Assembly (NCBI RefSeq): GCF_900167955.1
Contig: NZ_FUYK01000008.1
Location: 1 to 64,000, forward strand
DNA length: 64,000 nt
Origin: Candidatus Nitrosotalea bavarica
Lineage (GTDB): Archaea > Thermoproteota > Nitrososphaeria > Nitrososphaerales > Nitrosopumilaceae
Reading direction: 5' to 3'
Shown piece by piece: positions 9,798 through 17,010 of the stretch. The position numbers and the translations under genes were made by a program. Every line of letters begins with the position of its first letter. Position 1 is the first letter of the stretch. The notes beneath the pieces are model-generated. The model worked only from the letters and a program-made list of their open reading frames with translations, was not told the origin of the DNA and searched no databases.

Positions 9798-10638
9798 GCA
9801 TAGTAAAGTCTAGAAGACTTTCTAATCTCATTCTTACAGGACTGTCGCTGATTTTTCTTAATGCTGACTTTGCTTTACTGGCATAATTCTTTAGCATTTC
9901 ATCCATGCGGTCAAATACGATACGCGGATCAGAACTTTTCTTTATCAGTATATTGAATAATTTATCTTCATTATTCCAATCTTGTAAATCATCTCTGATT
10001 TGATATGCGATTCCCATGTTCTTACCATATTCAGCAAATGCCATGATTTGTTCTTCATTACCTCCGCCTAATATTGCTCCAATCTTTGCAGCTGCTTCAA
10101 ATGCAGTAGCAGTTTTGTATTCCATGACCTTTACGTAATCATCAAAAGTAACATCATCACTTGTCTCTAGCCTAGTTTCAAGCATTTCCCCCTCACTCAT
10201 CATCATTGCAGTAATTGCAAGCTCTCTTGCCATTCTTGCATTATCTAGACGAGATGATATGTTCAAAATTAAACCAAGAACAAAATCGCCAGTAATTATG
10301 CTTGTATTATATCCATATTTTATGTGAAAAGGATCTTTTCTTCTTCTTAGAATTTCATTATCAATTATGTCATCATGAATCACAGATTCTGTATGTAAAA
10401 ATTCTACAGCACATGATGCGGTATATGCATTTTCATCACATTTTCCAATGCTTTCTGCTGCTAGGATGAGAATCAAAGGTCTTATCCTTTTTCCTCCTTC
10501 CAAGGCATACTGTAATGGTTCGAAAAATTCTGAGGCAGAATACAATTCTAATTCTTGCTTAATTGCATCATCGACCTTAGCGATGTAACTTTCAAAGTCT
10601 TTTATGAGTGGATTTATCTCGAAATTCTTTCTATCCAA
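9787..10638 (-). CDS. Polyprenyl (geranylgeranyl-type) diphosphate synthase
   Basis: This trans-prenyltransferase condenses isopentenyl diphosphate with allylic diphosphates to make the C20 or longer chains of archaeal lipids. Its 283 residues have the first aspartate-rich region in SVIHDDIIDNE at about residue 85 and the second in YQIRDDLQDW at about residue 210, together with GGKRIRPL near residue 50 for pyrophosphate binding. The first region reads DDxxDNE and lacks the extra residues of bacterial farnesyl synthases, which fits a longer-chain archaeal enzyme. Exact chain length cannot be read by eye. It converges on nuoN. Confidence 0.9.
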   Translation of the reverse strand: MDRKNFEINPLIKDFESYIAKVDDAIKQELELYSASEFFEPLQYALEGGKRIRPLILILAAESIGKCDENAYTASCAVEFLHTESVIHDDIIDNEILRRRKDPFHIKYGYNTSIITGDFVLGLILNISSRLDNARMARELAITAMMMSEGEMLETRLETSDDVTFDDYVKVMEYKTATAFEAAAKIGAILGGGNEEQIMAFAEYGKNMGIAYQIRDDLQDWNNEDKLFNILIKKSSDPRIVFDRMDEMLKNYASKAKSALRKISDSPVRMRLESLLDFTMLSV

Positions 10639-10690
10639 GAATTACACTAGCAACTGTAGATCACGGTTAGAATATTAATGCTTTTGAGAG

Positions 10691-10784
10691 TGGTGCTCCA
10701 GCCGGGATTTTCATCATTAAGAATTTGAACCCGGGTCGGAGGATTGAAAGTCCCCCATGCTTGACCGGTCTACACCACTGGAGC
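10691..10784 (-). tRNA. tRNA-Glu(TTC) with a 16-nt intron in the T loop
   Basis: Read on the minus strand, the acceptor GCTCCAG pairs with CTGGAGC, the discriminator is A and CCA is encoded at 10693-10691. The anticodon arm GGGGA-CTTTCAA-TCCTC gives anticodon TTC. The T arm is interrupted: CCGGG/CCCGG close a loop carrying 16 extra bases at 10708-10723, between tRNA positions 59 and 60. Removing them restores a normal TTCAAAT loop. A bulge-helix-bulge is visible: CCGGG, TTCA, AA^T on the 5' side and TGAA, AA^T, CCCGG on the 3' side. Confidence 0.93.
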
Positions 10785-10868
10785 CCAAATTGCATCCTAA
10801 TTGTTATCCATAAAATCCTTTTGCAGCCATTCAAAAGATTTTTTTATTACCGGAATTTGATAATAGCT

Positions 10869-11507
10869 ATGAGTTCTCTTATTCAAAGAATTGACAAGAT
10901 AATTGACGAGCAGAGTTTGTTAAAGCACAAATTCTATGTTATGTGGAGTGAAGGTAAATTATCAATGGAATCTCTTAGTGGATATTCAAAAGAATACTTC
11001 CAATTAGTAAAAGCAGTTCCCTCATTTGTAGACAAAGTTATGGTGAAAAGCCCATCTGAAATTCAGAGTAAAATTGCTTCGAATAGAGATGAAGAATCTG
11101 AGCACATAGAACCATGGGTAAAATTTGCTAGTGCATTAGGTGTATCACAAAATGAACTAAGAAATTATGGCGGTCTTGATAAAACAAAACAAGCTATTTC
11201 AAATCTTTCATGTCTTATGAATTCCTTTGAGGGTGGAGCTGCCGCAATGTATGCTTTGGAGCAGGAAATTCCAAAAATTAGTTTATCAAAGATAGATGGT
11301 TTGAGAAAATTCTATGGTTTGTCAGAAGATGATGCAATAGAATATTTCAGACTTCATGCAGAAGCTGATATAAGACATGCAGCTCTTTGGCGAAAAATCT
11401 TAGGAAAAACTTCTGCATCACAAGAGGATGATTTAGTAGAAACAGCCAACAAATCCTTAGTAGCTCAAAATCTATTGCTTGATAGCTGCTATGATGCATA
11501 CTGTTAA
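10869..11507 (+). CDS. Haem-oxygenase-like dimetal protein, TenA/PqqC/CADD-like
   Basis: The protein has 212 residues, is all-helical by appearance, and starts at the ATG at 10869 because the upstream open frame runs through a tRNA gene. It resembles the TenA/PqqC superfamily and its CADD branch. Candidate metal ligands are visible as EESEHIEPW at about residue 80, MYALEQE at about residue 140, and LHAEADIRHAALW at about residue 170, whose H-x3-D-x2-H spacing is that of haem-oxygenase-like dimetal oxidases. CADD proteins make p-aminobenzoate, so a role in folate or pterin cofactor synthesis is possible but inferred. A thiaminase or PqqC role is the alternative. Confidence 0.7.
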   Translation: MSSLIQRIDKIIDEQSLLKHKFYVMWSEGKLSMESLSGYSKEYFQLVKAVPSFVDKVMVKSPSEIQSKIASNRDEESEHIEPWVKFASALGVSQNELRNYGGLDKTKQAISNLSCLMNSFEGGAAAMYALEQEIPKISLSKIDGLRKFYGLSEDDAIEYFRLHAEADIRHAALWRKILGKTSASQEDDLVETANKSLVAQNLLLDSCYDAYC

Positions 11508-11549
11508 CTCTATACTATTTTATAGCGCATCTCAATTTGCTCTTTCGTA

Positions 11550-11623
11550 GGGCCCATAACTCAGCTTGGTAGAGTAACCGGCTCATAACCGGTGAGCCAA
11601 GGGATCGAAGCCCTTTGGGCCCA
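11550..11623 (+). tRNA. tRNA with CAT anticodon, probably tRNA-Ile2
   Basis: The acceptor GGGCCCA pairs with TGGGCCC at 11616-11622 and is followed by A at 11623. The anticodon arm ACCGG-CTCATAA-CCGGT shows anticodon CAT, and the T arm AAGGG-ATCGAAG-CCCTT is regular. There is no intron. The acceptor closely resembles the tRNA-Ile(GAT) in this window (GGGCCGA), which favours the AUA-decoding isoleucine tRNA whose C34 becomes agmatidine in archaea. Elongator methionine tRNA is the alternative. Confidence 0.9.
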
Positions 11624-11934
11624 CTATTTAGTTCCTTTTGTTGTTATACTGTATCAACTATGACCATTTTTCTTCATTAGTAAATTGTTGATCTAGAATT
11701 AACAAGCAATAATCATGATTTTCTAAATTTTCATTTTGATATACTAATTTTAAAATAAGCAGTAAATTATCTTCATTTGGCCGCAATGAAGAATCAGAGT
11801 TATAACTGAACTGATGATGTTAAGGCATTTGTCTGAGCTGCCTCTCTTCTAGAAATAATTTGATAAATTTGACACAAAGAATTTCTACAAGAAATGTTAT
11901 AGAGTATATATAAAGCGCATATATATTCACGAAA
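11624..11934. other. Intergenic region, AT-rich
   Basis: The 311 bases between the tRNA and the TBP gene contain no convincing reading frame. The only feature I can support is the TATA box of the TBP gene at its right end. T-rich runs directly after the tRNA are consistent with transcript termination. Confidence 0.6.
11905..11915 (+). promoter_or_regulatory. TATA box of the TBP gene
   Basis: The sequence TATATATAAAG is centred about 26 nt upstream of the ATG at 11935, the spacing expected if transcription starts at the start codon. The gene is therefore probably leaderless. A second AT run nearer the gene is too close to act as its TATA box. Confidence 0.7.
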
Positions 11935-12498
11935 ATGCCACAAACAAAACCTATTATCAGTATAGAAAATGTTGTGGCTTCAGCTTCTGTTGATCAAAAA
12001 ATTGATCTTAATGTTATAACTCAAACATTTCCTGATGTTGAATATCATCCTGAACAATTTCCTGGTTTAGTGTTTAGAATAAAGTCTCCCAAAACTGCAA
12101 CATTGATTTTTAGTTCTGGAAAAATGGTTTGCACTGGAGCAAAATCAGAAGAACAATCAATCGCTGCAGTACGAACTGTTGTTCAAAAATTAAGAAAAGG
12201 TGGAATTAAGATAAAAAAAGATGCGGTCATTACAATACAAAATATGGTTGCCTCTGCTAATCTTGGTGGGAAAATACATTTAGAGCAAGCTGCTAGAAGT
12301 CTTCCAAGAAGTATGTATGAACCAGAGCAATTTCCTGGGTTAATACATAGAATGATTGATCCTAAAACTGTACTACTATTATTTGCATCTGGCAAACTTG
12401 TATGTACTGGTGCAAAAAAAGAGTCTGATGTTTACAGATCAGTACATAACGTGCACACACTTTTAGAAGAAAAAGAACTAATGGTTTACGATAGCTAA
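11935..12498 (+). CDS. tbp: TATA-box binding protein
   Basis: This is the general transcription factor that bends promoter DNA and recruits TFB and RNA polymerase. The 187 residues contain two clear internal repeats: IENVVASASVDQKIDLN and YHPEQFPGLVFRIKSPKTA in the first half, and IQNMVASANLGGKIHLE and YEPEQFPGLIHRMIDPKT in the second. Both repeats end with an FxSGKxVCTGAK segment. Length and repeat structure match archaeal TBP. The gene stands alone with its own strong TATA box, which leaves room for autoregulation. Confidence 0.97.
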   Translation: MPQTKPIISIENVVASASVDQKIDLNVITQTFPDVEYHPEQFPGLVFRIKSPKTATLIFSSGKMVCTGAKSEEQSIAAVRTVVQKLRKGGIKIKKDAVITIQNMVASANLGGKIHLEQAARSLPRSMYEPEQFPGLIHRMIDPKTVLLLFASGKLVCTGAKKESDVYRSVHNVHTLLEEKELMVYDS

Positions 12499-12518
12499 TT
12501 TAGAAAATCTGTTAGAAA

Positions 12519-13127
12519 TTATATTGTATTCATCTGTTTTTTAATTCTATTCAAAGTTTGTTCGTCGAGAATTTTCTCAGCGTACAAAGCGTTGGAAATT
12601 GCAAGTATGTCTGTAATCTCATACATTTTTACTTTCTCATTTTCCAAGTTTTCCCTTGCACCCTCAAGCCTATTGACTATGACAAATGCAGAATCTACTA
12701 CTATTTTGGCATCTTTTAGAGCCCTGACAGCATTAAGTAATGAATGGCCTGTCGTTCCAACATCATCTACTAGGACTACTTTTGATCCCTCTGATATCTT
12801 TCCCTCTATGAGGCTACCCGTACCATAGTCCTTTGGCTTTTGTCTGATGTAGATTAGAGGCTTTACAGTTTCTATGGCCAATGCAGATGCTATTACAAGT
12901 CCTGATGTTGGAACCGATGCGATATAATCAAAATTATCTAAACCTATTTTCTCTGATATCAAGTTTTGAAGAGATTTTACCATCTTTCTAAATTGGTGTG
13001 GAAAACTTGGTACTAGTCTCAGATCTACATAATATGCACTTTCTTTTCCGCTGGAAAGCTTGAAATTTCCAAATTTGATTGCGCCGCTTTCTTGCAAAAA
13101 TATCGCAAATTCTTTGACAAAATCCAC
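12519..13127 (-). CDS. pyrE: Orotate phosphoribosyltransferase
   Basis: This enzyme converts orotate and PRPP to orotidine monophosphate in pyrimidine synthesis. The 202-residue protein has the PRPP-binding signature VVLVDDVGTTGHSLLNA at about residues 117-133 and the N-terminal FKLSSGKESAYYVDLR, which binds orotate in this family. It converges with the TBP gene, with 20 nt between the stops, and is divergent from the LarA-like gene at 13177 with a short 49-nt gap. A loop with KPKDYGTGSLIEG corresponds to the mobile catalytic loop. Confidence 0.95.
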   Translation of the reverse strand: MDFVKEFAIFLQESGAIKFGNFKLSSGKESAYYVDLRLVPSFPHQFRKMVKSLQNLISEKIGLDNFDYIASVPTSGLVIASALAIETVKPLIYIRQKPKDYGTGSLIEGKISEGSKVVLVDDVGTTGHSLLNAVRALKDAKIVVDSAFVIVNRLEGARENLENEKVKMYEITDILAISNALYAEKILDEQTLNRIKKQMNTI

Positions 13128-13176
13128 AGCAAAATTTACCGAACTAGATTTATTTTAACTGTCCCATCGGTATGGT

Positions 13177-14265
13177 ATGCCTGAAATCTGGCTCAGTTAT
13201 GGACCCACAGACGTAGTTCTTGATGTAAAGGCAGAGAATCTAGAAAAACAGATAGTTCCTGGCGGTGTAAACTTGACTGATTCGGAGATTGCAACGAAAT
13301 TGGAATCTCTTGACATGTCAAAACCTACAGAATTTGTTATTATGGAGCATTCTAAAACTATTCAAAAAGTTATCTCAGTTTTGTTGGATATTTGTACAAA
13401 GAAATCTTTTCCAAAACCAAAATTCTTGGTAGATAAATCAAATTTACATTCTCTAAAAAGTGTCTTTTCTGATCCTACAATATCTATATCAGAATTTAAT
13501 GCATTACAATTTTCTAATGCAAATCTCATTTTTATTGGTGAGATGGAATTTGATGGTTTGTTTGGATACAATAACATCTCTACTAAATTATTACGAAGAT
13601 TTGGCAAAGACAGTATGCTTGAGGCATATGAGAAAAGGGAAGGAAATCTTCCTCTTCCTGGCTATGAATTAAAAACTATGGATGTCGCAAAAAAATTTAC
13701 TGATGAATTTGAAATATCTGCTATAGAGATAGTAGCAAATCAAATGGGAGTAGTTGATATTGCAACTGGTCACCCATCATCGACTTCTTTACTCTCAACA
13801 TCACTATCATCCATTGCAATACATCAGACTGAAAAACATAGAGTGGCAATTGTTAGCACTGGAAAAGAGGCAAGCAATGAAACGTTGAGCAGATCTCTAT
13901 CTACAATCTGGAATTGCTCAAATGCTATAAAGGAAGAAGGATTGGTAATTCTTCTTGCAGAGTGTAAGCACGGATTGGGCTCTGATGCAATCCAGCAGTA
14001 TGTGGAAGGTAGAATGAGCTTGGATCGACTGAAGAGTCCTTCCAAGTACATAGATGGAATGGATGATCTTTTATTTCTAACAGAAATACATAAAAAATTT
14101 GGGATGGGTATTGTATCAATTTTACCACATCTTTTCACTAAAGATAAACTTGGAATGATTCCATTTAGTGGGGCAAAACAGGCCATTGATTATGTTCTTA
14201 AAACATATGGTGAACGACAAAAAGTTGTAATTGTTTCTGATGGTTCACATGTACTACTTAGGTAA
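13177..14265 (+). CDS. LarA-like protein (DUF2088-type fold)
   Basis: The product has 362 residues. The C-terminal half resembles the lactate racemase LarA family: NCSNAIKEEGLVILLAECKHGLGSDAIQQYV resembles the family pattern of a helix, a strand ending in AEC, and a GLG loop (only the key positions A-E-C and G-L-G are compared here). LarA binds a nickel-pincer nucleotide, but I cannot place its four catalytic residues, and the N-terminal domain is poorly matched. A racemase or epimerase of unknown substrate is the best guess. The gene end overlaps the convergent M50 protease by 8 bp. Confidence 0.5.
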   Translation: MPEIWLSYGPTDVVLDVKAENLEKQIVPGGVNLTDSEIATKLESLDMSKPTEFVIMEHSKTIQKVISVLLDICTKKSFPKPKFLVDKSNLHSLKSVFSDPTISISEFNALQFSNANLIFIGEMEFDGLFGYNNISTKLLRRFGKDSMLEAYEKREGNLPLPGYELKTMDVAKKFTDEFEISAIEIVANQMGVVDIATGHPSSTSLLSTSLSSIAIHQTEKHRVAIVSTGKEASNETLSRSLSTIWNCSNAIKEEGLVILLAECKHGLGSDAIQQYVEGRMSLDRLKSPSKYIDGMDDLLFLTEIHKKFGMGIVSILPHLFTKDKLGMIPFSGAKQAIDYVLKTYGERQKVVIVSDGSHVLLR

Positions 14266-15337
14266 AAATAGAAAATGGTAAGGGTGCACAAAGAAACGCA
14301 AGTGCAATAACTAGTGAAAACATTCTTTTTCTTTTTTTAGATAATGGAGAAATGTCATCTAATGGTTTTACATCTTGACTCCTCAAACTAAACATCAAAA
14401 CAAACAATGCCATTATGTAATATCCTGTCAAAGCTAGAATTCCTATGCTTGCATATGTCAAAATTCTGTGCCATTTAACGCCAAAAGTTGCTCTAGCTAT
14501 ATGACCGCCGTCAAGTTGCCATGCTGGCAAAAGATTGAGAAACGTTATGAGAAATCCAAACCATGCAGCTAACAAAACTGGTGACATTACAAGTTCTTGA
14601 TTAGGAACATGTTTTCCAACAAGGGAAATTGTTGCATCCATTAGTATGCTGGAATGTAATTCCATAAGACCTGATTTTTCTAAAAGTTCATGGGCTTGTG
14701 AGCTTGGTACCATTGGAGATATGTATGCGCCATATGTGGAAACGATTATTGCTACAATAAGGCCTGCTATGGGACCCGAAATCCCAATATCGAAAAGTAT
14801 GTTTCTATTTACAATTAATCCACGAGACATTATGAGAGCTCCAAAAGTTGGTATGAAACCAAGTATTGGAATTCCTGGAATGAAATAAGGCCAGCTGATC
14901 TTGAGTTTGTGTATCTTTGATGCAATCATGTGACCAAGTTCGTGAATTCCAAGTATTCCGATCAAGGAGATGGTGTATAGAACAGCAATGTATATCGGGT
15001 CGTCTCCTTTTACAATTGAGTTTGTACTGATGGCTCGATAGTAACCATCTATCATTACAGTTACTATTGTTGCCATAAACAATACTCTTGGAATCCAAGA
15101 TCGCCGTGACTTTGGAAGTACAAATCTTGAAATCAGTAAAAATGTTTTCCCAAAATTTGCTTCTAATCTGACTATCATATTCTTTGATTCCATCTTTTGA
15201 ACCAGTTGAGGGAATTTCATAGTTATATTATTTCCAGAAATCTCGATTTGCAGTATAGTTGGACTTTGATTAAATCCTATTATGGTAAAATATGAAGAAA
15301 CATCAGATAGAACTTCGTCAAGAGTTGATATGTTCAT
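14258..15337 (-). CDS. M50 family membrane metalloprotease (site-2 protease)
   Basis: This is an intramembrane zinc protease of 359 residues. The zinc motif GIHELGHMIASK (HExxH) lies at about residue 135, and the third ligand region LLPAWQLDGGHIARA (the NxxPxxxLDG type) at about residue 270. Six or more hydrophobic segments surround these motifs, and a soluble N-terminal region of about 90 residues precedes them. There is no PDZ domain. The family releases membrane-tethered regulators, but the substrate here is unknown. The gene converges on the LarA-like gene. Confidence 0.92.
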   Translation of the reverse strand: MNISTLDEVLSDVSSYFTIIGFNQSPTILQIEISGNNITMKFPQLVQKMESKNMIVRLEANFGKTFLLISRFVLPKSRRSWIPRVLFMATIVTVMIDGYYRAISTNSIVKGDDPIYIAVLYTISLIGILGIHELGHMIASKIHKLKISWPYFIPGIPILGFIPTFGALIMSRGLIVNRNILFDIGISGPIAGLIVAIIVSTYGAYISPMVPSSQAHELLEKSGLMELHSSILMDATISLVGKHVPNQELVMSPVLLAAWFGFLITFLNLLPAWQLDGGHIARATFGVKWHRILTYASIGILALTGYYIMALFVLMFSLRSQDVKPLDDISPLSKKRKRMFSLVIALAFLCAPLPFSIFT

Positions 15338-15415
15338 ATATGCTTCTTTGGCTGGCTTTAATTATTTCCCTTATTTGCTTAAAGTTAAATAATTAATAAT
15401 TCCAGTATCATCAGG

Positions 15416-15916
15416 ATGCAGGTAGCATTAAGAGAAATTGGAAACTGTGTTATTAGAAGATGCGATCTATCTGATTTAATTTCAACCATGGAGATTAACC
15501 TAAAAACATTACCAGAGCACTATTCCGACTATTTCTATGAAAGTCTACTTGCTGAATTACCTGAAGCATTTCTAGTAGCTGAGGTAGACAAGAAACTTGT
15601 TGGATATATAATGTGTAAAATTGAATATGGCTTTTCAAACTTCAAAAAACTTGGATTTGTAAAAAAAGGCCATGTTGTATCTGTGGCGGTATTGCCAGAG
15701 TATAGACGAAAGGGAATTGGAGAAGGTCTAGTTCAAGAGTCTATTGGAGGAGTAAAACTGAAAAAATGTGATGAGCTTTATCTTGAAGTCAGATGTAGTA
15801 ACAATGAAGCCGTAAAATTGTATGAAAAACTTGGATTTATTATAAAACAGAGACTAAAAGCCTATTATCGTGATGGCGAAGATGCCTATCTTATGGCAAT
15901 TGAGTTTGCTTACTAG
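15416..15916 (+). CDS. GNAT-family N-acetyltransferase (RimI/Ard1-like)
   Basis: The 166 residues form a single acetyltransferase domain. The acetyl-CoA binding motif is visible as SVAVLPEYRRKGIGEGLVQ at about residues 92-110 (R-x-x-G-I-G), followed by YLEVRCSNNEAVKLYEKLGF, the typical motif of N-terminal acetyltransferases such as RimI and archaeal Ard1. N-terminal protein acetylation is the most likely role. It is divergent from the M50 gene. An alternative start a few codons downstream is possible. Confidence 0.88.
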   Translation: MQVALREIGNCVIRRCDLSDLISTMEINLKTLPEHYSDYFYESLLAELPEAFLVAEVDKKLVGYIMCKIEYGFSNFKKLGFVKKGHVVSVAVLPEYRRKGIGEGLVQESIGGVKLKKCDELYLEVRCSNNEAVKLYEKLGFIIKQRLKAYYRDGEDAYLMAIEFAY

Positions 15917-15951
15917 ATTAAAATAAATAAGTCAGAAAAAGACTCTAGCTT

Positions 15952-16173
15952 ATGACACGACAACGAACTATTGGAATTATGATCTTTGTCTTAGCAATTG
16001 TAGGATTTTTTCTCTATGCATATCTACTAATGCTCTCTGAATGGAGTCCTATTGTACTACAACTATCAGTATTGATGGCAGTAGGAGGAATTCTTGGAGT
16101 CATTTCTTGGATAGGATACAACATGGCAACTTCTAGACCATCACCATCCTCTCTTGTAACAGATGACAAGTAA
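15952..16173 (+). CDS. Small membrane protein, two transmembrane helices
   Basis: The 73-residue protein consists of a short basic N terminus (TRQRT), two hydrophobic segments at about residues 8-28 and 36-58, and a polar tail. It follows the acetyltransferase gene by 35 nt on the same strand and ends exactly next to the end of the convergent Trm5-like gene. I do not recognise a family. Two-helix proteins of this size are common in thaumarchaeal genomes and no function should be assumed. Confidence 0.75.
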   Translation: MTRQRTIGIMIFVLAIVGFFLYAYLLMLSEWSPIVLQLSVLMAVGGILGVISWIGYNMATSRPSPSSLVTDDK

Positions 16174-17010
16174 TCACTTGGATATTGCAGCATCAACAAC
16201 TGCTTGATAAAATCTTGGACCTACTGGTCTTACTATCTTTGCTCCAAGAATTTCCGATTTGACATTTACAACACTTAGAAAATGTTGTGGTGCAAGTGAC
16301 GCGACCTGATCTTTCTTTTCTGCATGGATATGGCAGTAATAATGAATTATTGCTTTTTTCTTTGCTGCTTTTATGGCAGAATCCAGAAATTCATCTGATC
16401 TTTCAGGTAATAACATTAAAACTCTATCTCCTGTTTCAAGCAATCTTTCTTCTATTATTTTTGTAGCATCGCCCTCTATTGATTCAATAGTTCCTTTTAG
16501 TTTGTTTAATAGTATATTTTCTGAGCATAATCTAGCTGCATCAGGATTGATATCTATGTTGTAAACATGGCATTTCTTTTTCTTTGCAGCAACGATGGAA
16601 AACATCCCAACACCACCAAACATATTGATTATTGTTTCATCTTCTTTGATTAATCCTGCAATTCTATCTCGCTCCGTTGAAAGCCTAGGAGAAAAAAAGG
16701 TCTTTTCCACATCTAGTTTGAATCTACAACCATGTTCTTTGTATTCAGTTTCAGTCTTGTCTTCTCCTGCAAGCAACTCGAGCTTTCTTATTCTAAAATC
16801 TCCTTCAACTGGGGATGATTGACAATAGACTGATCTGGCAGTCTTTACTTTATCTAAAAGTACTTCACCAATTGTCTTTCTTTTGTGTAAAAGAGAATCT
16901 GGAATTCTTAGTATGATTATATTTCCTATCTGATCAAAGGCACCATAAATCTCATCTGCCTCTACTTCTGTGAGGATTCCAATCATTGCCTGTTTTAGCA
17001 TCTTTGTCAA
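16174..17010 (-). CDS. tRNA (guanine-N1)-methyltransferase, Trm5-like
   Basis: This SAM-dependent methyltransferase has 278 residues. The SAM motif is INMFGGVGMFSIVAAKK at about residues 126-142, followed by VYNIDINPDAARLCSENI. Trm5 enzymes methylate G37 of tRNA and carry a catalytic NLP motif; here the equivalent segment reads MLLPERSDEFLDSA, with Leu replacing Asn, which is an unusual change. The N-terminal domain with IILRIPDSLLHKRKTIGEVLL also fits the family. It shares 4 bp with the start-side neighbour ABCE1, so the two are probably co-transcribed. Confidence 0.8.
   Translation of the reverse strand: MTKMLKQAMIGILTEVEADEIYGAFDQIGNIIILRIPDSLLHKRKTIGEVLLDKVKTARSVYCQSSPVEGDFRIRKLELLAGEDKTETEYKEHGCRFKLDVEKTFFSPRLSTERDRIAGLIKEDETIINMFGGVGMFSIVAAKKKKCHVYNIDINPDAARLCSENILLNKLKGTIESIEGDATKIIEERLLETGDRVLMLLPERSDEFLDSAIKAAKKKAIIHYYCHIHAEKKDQVASLAPQHFLSVVNVKSEILGAKIVRPVGPRFYQAVVDAAISK

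Noticed and set aside
9608-9886. 92-residue frame across the nuoN end
   Set aside because: It is a shadow of nuoN and the convergent prenyl synthase in a different frame.
10725-10868. N-terminal extension of the CADD-like gene
   Set aside because: The extended frame reads through the tRNA-Glu gene. The ATG at 10869 starts at the conserved domain.
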